Shown: one piece after another, positions 45,892-54,630 of the stretch
How positions within the stretch are numbered: the first letter of the stretch is position 1
Layout: each line of letters opens with the position of its first letter
DNA from: Ihuprevotella massiliensis
GTDB lineage: Bacteria; Bacteroidota; Bacteroidia; Bacteroidales; Bacteroidaceae
Direction of reading: 5' to 3'
Assembly: GCA_900095835.1 (NCBI GenBank)
Contig: LT608321.1
Coordinates: forward strand, 1,353,085 to 1,417,084
Length of the DNA stretch: 64,000 nucleotides
The notes under the pieces: generated by a model
Told to the model about the DNA's origin: nothing
Databases searched by the model: none
What the model saw: only the letters and a program-made list of their open reading frames with translations
Made by a program: the position numbers and the translations under genes

Positions 45892-47037
45892 TTAGCGAAA
45901 AGCCACGGCATAGGGTTCAATGCCAACCACCGAACGATTGAGCAAATCACCTTTGGGGGTGTAGGTGTAGAGATAACCTGGTGAAGTGTATTTAACTTTG
46001 GCATCGAGCGAACCGCGAGAGGTCACAAGCACGCGACCTGTGCGAGGATGCACATTGATGGCGATGGGATCGAGAGGCAAATTCTTCTGTGCAAACTTTT
46101 CCACGAGCACCTTACCCGTACGCGTTTCGAGCACATCCCACTGCACATCCACTTCGCCGGTTTTCCAGTCGGTAGTGCTATTGATCACATAGAGGGAGTG
46201 ACGATGTGCCGCAGCCAAATTACCCTTGGCAAAGACGCTCACCTTCTCTTCGTTGTCCACCTTCCACACCTTAGCAGGAATCTGAGCATAATCGCCCATG
46301 CACACCACAAAGAGATTGCCGTCTTCGTCCATCGTCATCTGAGTGGGATTCACGCCCTCCCAAGTGATGGTGGTTTGGATGCGACCATTTTCGAGAGTGG
46401 CAGGCTCTGTGGCTTGGAGTCTCACTTCACCCACCTTGCGGAAGCGCGCCAAGTCAATTTTGTCAAGACGCTTGCCATTTTTTGCACCATTTTTCAGGTT
46501 GTAACCATCGCTGATGCTCACATAGAGCACGCCTTTGCGCACCATCAAATCCACAGGGTTAGGACCTACTTCTACTTGTTGTTTGGCTTGCAAATCGAGG
46601 GTGTCGATTTTCGTCACACGACCCGTATTGTTCGCCACATAGACGTGGCCTCCATGAGCTGCAAGTCCCTGAGGTTGAGGGGTGCTGATGGTACGAATCA
46701 GCTTGTGCGTTTTCGCATCTATCACTTGTACAGCGTTTGATCCATGCAAAGTCACATAGAGTTTTGAACCATAGACCACACCGTCTTGTGGACCGGCGCC
46801 CAACGAACGACCATTGACCGTGCTGAACACGCTATTGCTCAGCACATTGGTTTCCCAGTCGAAGAACGAATAACTGCCATCAATCTTGGCATATTGGTTA
46901 CCTTGGTTGAGAATGAACACACCTTCGCCCAATGCCGTCGCAGGGGAGGGAGTAAATTCGGGAGTTTCGTTGTCCGAACACGCTGCGAAACTCAGGGCAG
47001 CCACAAAAAGGGCAGCATAGAATTTGAATTGTTTCAT
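45892..47037 (-). CDS. DUF5074/YVTN beta-propeller surface lipoprotein, BtuG-like
   Basis: A 381-residue lipoprotein. The start at 47037 gives MKQFKFYAALFVAALSFAAC with a clear lipobox, followed by an acidic SDNETPE that suits surface export. Repeated blades are visible (SKLYVTLHGSNAVQVIDAKT, GGHVYVANNTGRVTKIDTLD, HPRTGRVLVTS). In Bacteroides, lipoproteins of this fold sit on BtuB-type receptors and capture cobalamin (BtuG). The adjacent upstream receptor gene makes the same arrangement here likely, but ligand identity is inferred only from neighbourhood and fold. Confidence 0.75.
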   Translation of the reverse strand: MKQFKFYAALFVAALSFAACSDNETPEFTPSPATALGEGVFILNQGNQYAKIDGSYSFFDWETNVLSNSVFSTVNGRSLGAGPQDGVVYGSKLYVTLHGSNAVQVIDAKTHKLIRTISTPQPQGLAAHGGHVYVANNTGRVTKIDTLDLQAKQQVEVGPNPVDLMVRKGVLYVSISDGYNLKNGAKNGKRLDKIDLARFRKVGEVRLQATEPATLENGRIQTTITWEGVNPTQMTMDEDGNLFVVCMGDYAQIPAKVWKVDNEEKVSVFAKGNLAAAHRHSLYVINSTTDWKTGEVDVQWDVLETRTGKVLVEKFAQKNLPLDPIAINVHPRTGRVLVTSRGSLDAKVKYTSPGYLYTYTPKGDLLNRSVVGIEPYAVAFR

Positions 47038-47135
47038 TAAAACTTTGTTTGTGAGAATAATATGCAATAAGTCTTTGTTTGGTTTTCAGGGAACACTCTT
47101 TCCCTTTCCTACTCATCGGTAGAGAACAGAATGGA

Positions 47136-49127
47136 CTAAAACGTCCAGGTGTTGCGCCACATCACGCTACACCCGGGAAGGGGGTAACCACGCACTAGTT
47201 CGTAGTGGGTATTGGTGAGATTGTTGATCACCCATTGGATGTGCCATCTACATGCCCCCAACCGAAAAGTACGCCCAACTGCAGTGTGTAGTGTGGTATA
47301 AGGAGCCAAGCGCGCTGATTTCCAATGGTTGGCAGTGGCATGGCGAGCAGAAGAAAAGTCGCTAGTGAGCGAAAAATCGCACCAAGGATTACTCCAGACA
47401 AGAGCTAGATGCGCGGTCAACTCGGGGATATAGGGCAACTGCAGCCCATAAGTAGCTGCCCCACGTTGGCTTTCGTCGGTGACGCGCTGGAAAGAGGCAT
47501 TGCCCGACAGCTCTAGGGTATGGCGCGAAGCGCATTTCGCCCAGATATGCCCCGAAAGGTCCACTCCAACAGCACGCACACGGTCTAGATTGGTGGTGCG
47601 CCAAACGGTTTGGTTGGCAGGAATGCCCAAGATACGATCCAACACTCGATTGTGATAGACATCGACACTGCCTTGCCAGACAAAGGTAGACGAAGTGGGA
47701 CGACTTTCAACCGACAAACCTACAGAAAACTGCTGTGTAAGCTCGGGACGCAAGTTAGCATTGCCATAGTGGTGGTAGTAGTTTTCGGTAAAACTCGGCA
47801 TGCGGAAGAGGGTTTGTGCCACACCACGCAGTGTGCCGCGTGTGGAAGACGACTGCCAGAGTTGCTGGGCAACTGCGAGGCTCCACGTCCACGAATGCGC
47901 ATCGGTGGCAACAGCTGTGGACTCCCACGGCAGCAAGGGGGAAGCGTTCTCCATGCGCCCTTGCACAGTGTGTAAGAAGTCGTGACGCAAGCCGCGCAAG
48001 GTGAACATCGTGGTGCGACGCACATAACGAAGCGAGAGACTCTGCTGCAACGCGGTGCGTGCCACGCAATCGAAGCGTGCCATATTGCTGCGCAAGGTGG
48101 TGTGGGTGGCATCGACGGCATAAGCCACCTGCCACGAGGGGGAAAGATCATAGCGTGCCCCAAGTGTGCTCCAGAGTTCGTGCTCACGATAATGCTCTTC
48201 GCGCACTGCATCGGGGTATTCCTCGCCGTGGTCGACATATTGCAGTCGATGCGCAGCATATTGCCCTGCCCACTGCCACGCCCAACGCTCACCATGAGCG
48301 GCATGCGAGGCTTGAAGTGCCGAGCGCTCAGTGCGCCAATCTTCGCCTTCGGGGGTGGTGTAGAGCGTCACTGCTCCGGGAAGTCTTTGCACGTGGTGCT
48401 GATGATGCCATCGCAGTTGGGTGCTGTGCTGTGGGGTTTGCCAGAGCCAATGTGCGCTCCCCTGCCATCGAGTCCATGGACTGCGAGGACGGCGCCCATA
48501 TTCATAGCCTTCACCATTAGTGATGCGATAGGGGAAATCATTGTCGGCACGAGCATAACTGCCATGCGCTTCGAGAGCATGGGCTCCGATGCGATGATGT
48601 GTAGCGCCATCGACAGCGATTTGTCCAAAACTGCCCCACTCCACTCCTAGACGCGGCGAGGAGGTGGCAGAACGGAGGGCGAGATGCGCGGTGCCAAGGG
48701 TGCGCACACTCGTGAGCAAAGCGGGAGCATCGGCTATCGTCCATTGCAGTTGCGACATATCGTTCAATCGAAACCGCCCCACATCGACAGCTCCAGTGGT
48801 GAAGTCGGTGACAGGAAATCCATCGAGGGTAACCACGGTGTGTGCTGCCCCAAGTCCGCGGGCAGCCAAACTGACGAGTGCCCCCGCCCCACCATAGTCG
48901 CGCAGTTGCACACCGGGCAAACTCCGCAAGGCTTCGGAGAGTTGGGTAGCGCCTTGTCGCTGCCAGTCACGATGATCCATCCCCCATTGCTGGTGGGTCG
49001 CCATCTGTTGCGATGGGCTAACCGCAGTCGTCACTTCCACCGGAGATAGTTGCCGGAGAGTATCTCTCCCTTCGAGCGGAGAGGAGGGGGACAACAGAGA
49101 AAGTAGACTTAGAAGGATGGACAACAT
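47136..49127 (-). CDS. TonB-dependent outer-membrane receptor (BtuB-like)
   Basis: A receptor of about 663 residues. The N-terminal plug has QLSEALRSLPGVQLRDYGGA, SLAARGLGAAHTVVTLDGFP and DMSQLQWTIADAPALL; the barrel ends in a Phe (MWRNTWTF). The size without a carboxypeptidase-like N-terminal domain fits BtuB/siderophore receptors, not SusC. The start at 49127 gives the hydrophobic MLSILLSLLSLLSPSSPLEG; an alternative at 49175 (MKAHARSLSIICNF...) adds positive charge but puts a -7-like element inside the gene. The BtuG-like gene follows after 98 nt. No cobalamin riboswitch was recognised upstream. Confidence 0.85.
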   Translation of the reverse strand: MLSILLSLLSLLSPSSPLEGRDTLRQLSPVEVTTAVSPSQQMATHQQWGMDHRDWQRQGATQLSEALRSLPGVQLRDYGGAGALVSLAARGLGAAHTVVTLDGFPVTDFTTGAVDVGRFRLNDMSQLQWTIADAPALLTSVRTLGTAHLALRSATSSPRLGVEWGSFGQIAVDGATHHRIGAHALEAHGSYARADNDFPYRITNGEGYEYGRRPRSPWTRWQGSAHWLWQTPQHSTQLRWHHQHHVQRLPGAVTLYTTPEGEDWRTERSALQASHAAHGERWAWQWAGQYAAHRLQYVDHGEEYPDAVREEHYREHELWSTLGARYDLSPSWQVAYAVDATHTTLRSNMARFDCVARTALQQSLSLRYVRRTTMFTLRGLRHDFLHTVQGRMENASPLLPWESTAVATDAHSWTWSLAVAQQLWQSSSTRGTLRGVAQTLFRMPSFTENYYHHYGNANLRPELTQQFSVGLSVESRPTSSTFVWQGSVDVYHNRVLDRILGIPANQTVWRTTNLDRVRAVGVDLSGHIWAKCASRHTLELSGNASFQRVTDESQRGAATYGLQLPYIPELTAHLALVWSNPWCDFSLTSDFSSARHATANHWKSARLAPYTTLHTAVGRTFRLGACRWHIQWVINNLTNTHYELVRGYPLPGCSVMWRNTWTF

Positions 49128-49132
49128 GGGCG

Positions 49133-49140
49133 CAAAGTTA
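49133..49140 (-). promoter_or_regulatory. -7-like element directly before the receptor start
   Basis: TAACTTTG on the minus strand is a perfect -7 box, but only 5 nt separate it from the ATG at 49127 and the -33 position is poor. Either the mRNA is leaderless or translation starts at 49175 and the match is fortuitous. Confidence 0.35.
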
Positions 49141-49247
49141 CAAATTATGGACAGGCTTCTTGCATGAGCCTTCATAATTATAGTGATAGAAAACCAACGA
49201 AAATGATGTAAATCGACAAAAAACCGACAAAAAAACTTTGCATCCAC

Positions 49248-50070
49248 CGCTTTTTGTAATACCTACCTATCAAATAAGTACACAAAACTACATTTTATCG
49301 CCCATGGCACAACCTCCACATTCGATTTATCCCCCAATCGCACCAGCTTTTCTGAGAGAAAAGCCTCAGGCATTGAGGAAGTTTTTCATACATCATGGCA
49401 AAATCATTCACACATTAGAGCATTCACTCAGACTTTCGGAAGTTTCTCCCACATTGGGGCATACTCTGTCGATGGTCGTTTCCTGAGAAATCTCCACTTA
49501 CAGTTTCAGAACCCTGCGTTTTTTATTTTCTCTCATTTTACTTCGTTTTGCCCTGCTGTGGCTTTCAGGCTAGTTTTTCCTACGATGACACATGGATGCT
49601 CAACAGATGTTGACCACCCTGCTTCCCCTCGCGCGACGCGCGCGCCTTCCCTGGGATTTTGCTGTTTTTGCTTTCACTACTCAAGCCCCCCTTATGGAAG
49701 TTTCTCTCACTACTGGTACAGAAGAATAGGTGCCTCCTTCCTCTGCCACTGAAAGTTCGTCGGTCCCCCACTACATTGCAATAATTTCTGTCGTCACTTC
49801 CCTTCATTTCGATATCGTTTTTCTGCCGTCGCTATCGTCATTACAGAGCCACTTTTCCCAGAGTTAAACAGTTCTGCAGGACTTGTCAACACAGCACATT
49901 GACCTAGGCGAATTTTGCAACAAGAAATAAGCCATAAGGTACTTTTTGCACACATTTTATTTTGAGCAACTATCACTGACAATCAATAGATTAGATTTCA
50001 TTCCCTAAAGTAATCTTTCAAAGTATCAAAAAAAAGAGAGAAATAGAGGATAAAAGTGCAGAGAAATTAG
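49248..50070. other. gene-free spacer upstream of the dcw cluster
   Basis: Over 800 bp without a credible gene; the small open frames have no recognisable translation. It contains a single family A arm (49625-49680) and a weak family C-like motif (TTCTCCCACATTGGGG near 49443-49460). mraZ, which normally precedes rsmH, is not here on either strand. Confidence 0.6.
49625..49680 (-). repeat. single arm of the family A repeat
   Basis: On the minus strand it reads GTAGTGAAAGCAAAAACAGC, then AAAATCCCAGGGAAGGCGCG, then CGCGTCGCGCGAGGGG, closely matching the right arm at 18636-18703 (shared CCCAGGGAAGGCGCGCGCGTC). No inverted partner lies within 300 bp on either side. Confidence 0.75.
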
Positions 50071-50078
50071 TAACTTTG
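50071..50078 (+). promoter_or_regulatory. -7 element of the dcw cluster
   Basis: TAACTTTG, 28 nt before the rsmH ATG. No good -33 box at the expected distance. Confidence 0.5.
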
Positions 50079-50106
50079 CTTGCTACTATAAGACTATCAC
50101 AACGAA

Positions 50107-51027
50107 ATGCATACAATCTGTCCCACATATCACGTTCCTGTGCTGCTCCATCCCACTGTAGATGGCCTCAACATGCGTCCTGATGGCGTGTACATCGACG
50201 CCACTTTTGGTGGTGGTGGACATAGTCGCGAGATCCTTGCTCGTCTGGGTGAAAATGGTCGTCTCTTTAGTTTTGACCAAGACGCAGACGCAGTGGCAAA
50301 TGTGCCAGAACACGAAGAACGTCTGACCTTTGTAGCAAGTAACTTCCGCTTCCTCTCACGATGGATGAGATTTTATGACCAAGTGGGCAAAGTGGATGGG
50401 GTGTTGGCTGACCTCGGTGTGTCGAGCCACCACTTCGACGCGGAAGAACGCGGCTTTTCGTTCAGATTTGATGCTCCCCTCGACATGCGCATGAACGTGC
50501 GCGGTGGCAACACTGCAGCCCAGGTGCTCAACACTGCCACAGAAGAGCAACTGGCAAAGGTGTTTCAGATTTATGGAGAACTGAAAAATGGTCGTCGACT
50601 GGCAGCGGCGGTAGTGAAACAGCGCGGAGAACGCGCCTTCAGCACTATCAATGATTTGCTGCAAGTGGTGCAACCGCTCATGCCTCGCGATCGTGAGAAG
50701 AAAGACTTGGCAAAGGTGTTTCAAGCTCTGCGCATCGAAGTGAACCACGAAATGGACGCGCTGGAAGAGATGTTGCAAGCGGCACTCCGCGTGCTGCGCC
50801 CTGGCGGACGTCTTTCGGTGCTGACCTATCATAGTCTAGAAGACCGCATGGTGAAAAACTTCATGCGTTCGGGTAACATTGCGGGCAAGGTGGAACAAGA
50901 TTTTTATGGAAACCGCCTTTCGCCTCTGCGCCCCGTAAACAACAAGGTGATTATCCCCTCTGAAGAGGAGCAACTGGCTAACCCACGTAGCCGAAGTGCA
51001 AAACTCCGCATCGCTGAAAAACTATAA
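50107..51027 (+). CDS. rsmH: 16S rRNA (cytosine-1402-N4)-methyltransferase
   Basis: Methylates C1402 in the ribosomal P site (formerly MraW). 306 residues with YHVPVLLHPTVDGLNMRPDG at the start, the SAM loop DATFGGGGHSREIL, DGVLADLGVSSHHFD and the family-specific ERGFSFRFDAPLDMRMN. The C-terminus includes LTYHSLEDRMVKNFM and RSRSAKLRIAEKL. It is the first gene of the division and cell-wall cluster in this genome. Confidence 0.97.
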   Translation: MHTICPTYHVPVLLHPTVDGLNMRPDGVYIDATFGGGGHSREILARLGENGRLFSFDQDADAVANVPEHEERLTFVASNFRFLSRWMRFYDQVGKVDGVLADLGVSSHHFDAEERGFSFRFDAPLDMRMNVRGGNTAAQVLNTATEEQLAKVFQIYGELKNGRRLAAAVVKQRGERAFSTINDLLQVVQPLMPRDREKKDLAKVFQALRIEVNHEMDALEEMLQAALRVLRPGGRLSVLTYHSLEDRMVKNFMRSGNIAGKVEQDFYGNRLSPLRPVNNKVIIPSEEEQLANPRSRSAKLRIAEKL

Positions 51028-51087
51028 GACCCTCCCTTTCTTCTTCACCCACAAAGATTTGGAGTTTTGACCCTCGACAAAAATCCT

Positions 51088-51639
51088 ATGAAAGAAGTTG
51101 ATTTCGACATCATCGTTCCCGAAGACGAACCTCAAGTGGCACCCCTAGAGGCGGAAACCACTGAAGACAATGCTGAAACTGCCCTAGAAGAAGCACCAGC
51201 AGAAGAAGATTCGTCAAAACAATCTGGGAAAGACACAAAAAAAGGACACTCCAACGAGGAGTGCCCTGAAGAAGTGCGCGCACAAAGTTGGCGCCAGTGG
51301 ATTATTGATGATGATGTGAAGTTTGACAAACAGGTGCTGAAAGATTTGGTGCAAGGCATTTCGTTCCTCTCCTTCCTGCGACGCAACTGGTTTTTTGTGG
51401 TGATAATCATGATTTTCTTCATCGCCTATGTGAGTTTGGGATATCACCATCGCAACTTAATGATTGAGAACGACAAACTCAACAAGGAACTACTAGACCG
51501 CCGCTATAAAGCCTTGACCCGCTCGAGTGAACTGCGCGAACGCACACTGGGTTCTAAGATTGAAAGCCAACTGCAAGACTCCACAATCCAGGCTTCCACG
51601 GATGCTCCCTTTGAGTTGCCCGTTACTGATGATGAATAA
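51088..51639 (+). CDS. FtsL-like cell division protein
   Basis: Bitopic inner-membrane protein of 183 residues between rsmH and ftsI, the FtsL position. The ATG at 51088 (MKEVDFDIIVPEDEP) is preferred over a TTG 21 nt upstream. It has an acidic cytoplasmic N-terminus of about 95 residues, a single transmembrane helix (WFFVVIIMIFFIAYVSLGY, about 109-127), then a short coiled-coil-like periplasmic part (NLMIENDKLNKELLDRRYKA). FtsL links FtsB/FtsQ to the FtsWI synthase. Sequence similarity in this family is low, so the call rests on position and topology. Confidence 0.8.
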   Translation: MKEVDFDIIVPEDEPQVAPLEAETTEDNAETALEEAPAEEDSSKQSGKDTKKGHSNEECPEEVRAQSWRQWIIDDDVKFDKQVLKDLVQGISFLSFLRRNWFFVVIIMIFFIAYVSLGYHHRNLMIENDKLNKELLDRRYKALTRSSELRERTLGSKIESQLQDSTIQASTDAPFELPVTDDE

Positions 51640-51743
51640 ACTGTGTGAACGGATGTTGCCTATCCCCGTTCTCATTGAAGTCCCGCGTTTCTCGCCACTA
51701 CTTCTCCCTCCCCCCAACCGATTTATAGCTCGCACAGAGTCTT

Positions 51744-54590
51744 ATGCCTACAAAAATCCCCCAAAATATAATCAAATTGGCCTTTCAGCGCTATTGTGTT
51801 GTCTTGGCTTTGTTTGTCGTCGCTAGTCTCATCATACTGGGGAAGACGGCATACATCATGTTCGTGCAACATGACTATTGGATGGCTGTGAGCACGAAGT
51901 TTGAAAGCCGTTTCAAACCCCTGGCAGCGACACGCGGCAACATTCTTTCGGCAGATGGACAAGTGCTGGCGACTTCTTTGCCCGAATATCGTCTTTATCT
52001 CGACCCTATGTCGTGGGAACCTGACTCGGCACGACGCGTGAAAGACCAAATCATTCGCGACTCTATCCTCACCACCAAGATGGACAGCATGCTCACAGGC
52101 ATGAAACGCATCATCCCTGACCTGGATATTGAAAAAACACGCGCTGCCATCCTCAAAGGACGCGCAAAACAGAGTCACAATATCTCACTCTATCCCAAAC
52201 GAGTGACGTATATCCAACTGACGGAACTGAAGAAAGTGCCGCTGCTCAATCTTCCCATTGGACAGAGCGGATTTACCACAGAGGAATTCCGCCGCCGCAA
52301 AAATCCTTATGGCCGTTTGGCAATTCGCACGATTGGTAATCTGCGCAGCGAAAACGACGAAGCGCTCAATGGTCTGGAGTTAGCTTTTGACTCCGTGTTG
52401 AGCGGAAAACCCGGCGTATACCATCGCCAAAAAGTGGCGAACAGATACATCAATCTCGTGGACACCCCTGCCGTGGATGGCTGCGATGTAGTGACGACTA
52501 TCGATGTGGGCATGCAGGACTTGACCGAAAAGGTGCTGGGCAACCAGTTGCGCGCTATCGGTGCTCGAGCAGGTATGTGTATTCTCATGGAGGTGCAAAC
52601 CGGTAACGTGAAAGCAATTTCTTCCCTCTCACGTCTTGAAAATGGAAACTACGCCGAAATTGATCCGCGCGCAGTGACAAATATGATGGAACCAGGGTCG
52701 GTGTTCAAACCAATGTCATTTATGGTGGCAATGGACGATGGTAAAATCAACATGAACACCACCTGCAACACAGGAAACGGTATTCGCGAGATGCACGGAC
52801 GCAAGATGCGCGACTCCGACTGGCGAAAAGGTGGAAATGGTGTGCTCACCGTGCCAGAAATCATCAAGAAATCGTCAAATGTGGGGGTGAGTACGCTCAT
52901 TGACAACGCTTATGCGAGCAATCCCGACCAATTTGTATCTGGACTACAGCGCATCGGTATTATGGAGGATCTTCACATCCCTATCCCAGGCTACAAAAAA
53001 CCTCGCATTCGCTATCGTAGAGACAACCCCGATCGCTGGTATGGCACCACCTTGCCTTGGATGAGCATCGGATATGAAACACAAATTCCGCCCATCTCTA
53101 CCCTCACGTTCTATAATGGTGTAGCGAATGGCGGAAAACTTGTCGCCCCCCGCTTCGTGACAGAGGTGCGTCGTGGCGATGAAGTGGTACAAAAATATCC
53201 CACTGTGGTGTTGCGCGAACGAATGTGCAAGCCAGATGTGCTACGCAATATCCAAATCTGTCTAGAAGGTGTGGTGGGCAAGAACACGGGTACGGGTAAA
53301 CTGGCTTACTCTAAGTACTTTGCCGTAGCCGGTAAGACGGGTACGGCACAGATCTGGAGCAAAGGCGGCTTTGCCTCCAACTACCTCGTGAGCTTCGCAG
53401 GATATTTCCCTGCCGATCGCCCACAATATTCGATGATTGTCTGCATCGAGAAGGGTGCCCCAGCGTATGGGGGTATCCACTGCTGCCCAGTGTTTAAAAA
53501 GGTGGCAGAAGGTGTGATGGCAAAAAATCGAAAAACGGACTACAAAGCTGCGATTGACACTACAGCCCTTCGCACTGTTCCCCCGATGATGCAAAATGGT
53601 AATTTGGTGATGCTCAGTCAAGTGCTTAACGAACTGCGAGTGCCTCACCGCAACAACTATCGCACGTCAGAAGGTCTCGCATGGGGTGCGCCAACTCACC
53701 AAGGCACTATCACGCTCAACAATGAAACGACGTCCAAAGGACTGCCTTCTGTCATCGGATATGGCTTGCGCGATGCCGTTTATCGCCTAGAACGTATGGG
53801 CGTGAGGGTGAAAGTCACCGGCATGGGACGTGTGGTGGCACAAAGTCTCCCAGCAGGGACTCCCATCAAACCAGGAATGGTGGTGAAAATTGCGCTCTCG
53901 ATGGAGCACAAAATCCCTGAAGACTGGAAAGAATCGGAGGAAATGTCTGCTTCCGTGGAGAGTGCAACCTCCGCGTCTGAGCAACCTTCTCCTCCCAATG
54001 AAGAAGTGACTCCACAAAAGAAGTCCACGACACCGACTGTTGTCTCCTCTGAGAAAAAGACGGAGAAAAGAGCTGAAAAGATGGACACTTCTACAGAAAA
54101 GAAGAAAGAAGCCTCTGCTACTAACAAGGAGCCAGCTTCCAACAAAAAAGACGCTTCCAAAAAGTCGCAGTCTTCAACCGACAAGAAAGAATCCTCATCA
54201 TCTGATAAGGGAGATAAAGCAAAGAAAAAGGAGGATTCCTCCAAAAAGAAGGAAGATTCTCCCAAGAAAAAAGACTCCTCGTCTGAGAAAAAGGGAGAGG
54301 TTAAGTCGAAGTCCTCTACAAAAACGGAAGAGTCGAAGAAAAAGGAGAAACCGAAAAAGGACGACAAGACGACCAAGAAGGAAGAAAAGTCTTCCAAAAA
54401 GCAGGAAACTCCCAAGAAAAAAGACACTTCCTCCAAGGACAAAAAGGAGACAGCTGCGGTAAAGAAAGAAAGCACTCCCAAGAAGAAAGAGGATGTGCCG
54501 AAAAAGAAGGACAACTCTTCCAAATCTAAGGCTACTGCTACTGGAAAGAAGAACGACACTTCTAAGAAATCCAATAAAAAACAAGCATAA
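51744..54590 (+). CDS. ftsI: division transpeptidase FtsI (PBP3-type) with PASTA domain and long Lys/Ser tail
   Basis: Septal peptidoglycan transpeptidase. It has one N-terminal membrane helix (CVVLALFVVASLIILGKTAY), a pedestal domain (about 45-235) and the transpeptidase domain with SVFK (Ser319, Lys322), SSN (377-379) and KTG (531-533). A single PASTA domain (about 665-720) follows. The usual Bacteroidetes protein ends there, near 700-720. Here another about 225 residues follow, mostly Lys, Ser, Glu, Asp, Thr and Pro (from SEEMSASVESATSASEQ to KKSNKKQA). The tail must be periplasmic and is strongly basic, so it may contact peptidoglycan or lipid A; function unknown. Confidence 0.95.
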   Translation: MPTKIPQNIIKLAFQRYCVVLALFVVASLIILGKTAYIMFVQHDYWMAVSTKFESRFKPLAATRGNILSADGQVLATSLPEYRLYLDPMSWEPDSARRVKDQIIRDSILTTKMDSMLTGMKRIIPDLDIEKTRAAILKGRAKQSHNISLYPKRVTYIQLTELKKVPLLNLPIGQSGFTTEEFRRRKNPYGRLAIRTIGNLRSENDEALNGLELAFDSVLSGKPGVYHRQKVANRYINLVDTPAVDGCDVVTTIDVGMQDLTEKVLGNQLRAIGARAGMCILMEVQTGNVKAISSLSRLENGNYAEIDPRAVTNMMEPGSVFKPMSFMVAMDDGKINMNTTCNTGNGIREMHGRKMRDSDWRKGGNGVLTVPEIIKKSSNVGVSTLIDNAYASNPDQFVSGLQRIGIMEDLHIPIPGYKKPRIRYRRDNPDRWYGTTLPWMSIGYETQIPPISTLTFYNGVANGGKLVAPRFVTEVRRGDEVVQKYPTVVLRERMCKPDVLRNIQICLEGVVGKNTGTGKLAYSKYFAVAGKTGTAQIWSKGGFASNYLVSFAGYFPADRPQYSMIVCIEKGAPAYGGIHCCPVFKKVAEGVMAKNRKTDYKAAIDTTALRTVPPMMQNGNLVMLSQVLNELRVPHRNNYRTSEGLAWGAPTHQGTITLNNETTSKGLPSVIGYGLRDAVYRLERMGVRVKVTGMGRVVAQSLPAGTPIKPGMVVKIALSMEHKIPEDWKESEEMSASVESATSASEQPSPPNEEVTPQKKSTTPTVVSSEKKTEKRAEKMDTSTEKKKEASATNKEPASNKKDASKKSQSSTDKKESSSSDKGDKAKKKEDSSKKKEDSPKKKDSSSEKKGEVKSKSSTKTEESKKKEKPKKDDKTTKKEEKSSKKQETPKKKDTSSKDKKETAAVKKESTPKKKEDVPKKKDNSSKSKATATGKKNDTSKKSNKKQA

Positions 54591-54630
54591 CGTGCTCACG
54601 CACGAAACCCCAATATAGAACTCAGCATCC

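Noticed and set aside
49745-49751. GCCACTG, a cobalamin-riboswitch motif
   Set aside because: It is on the plus strand, opposite to the receptor gene, and no B12 box or surrounding stems are present.
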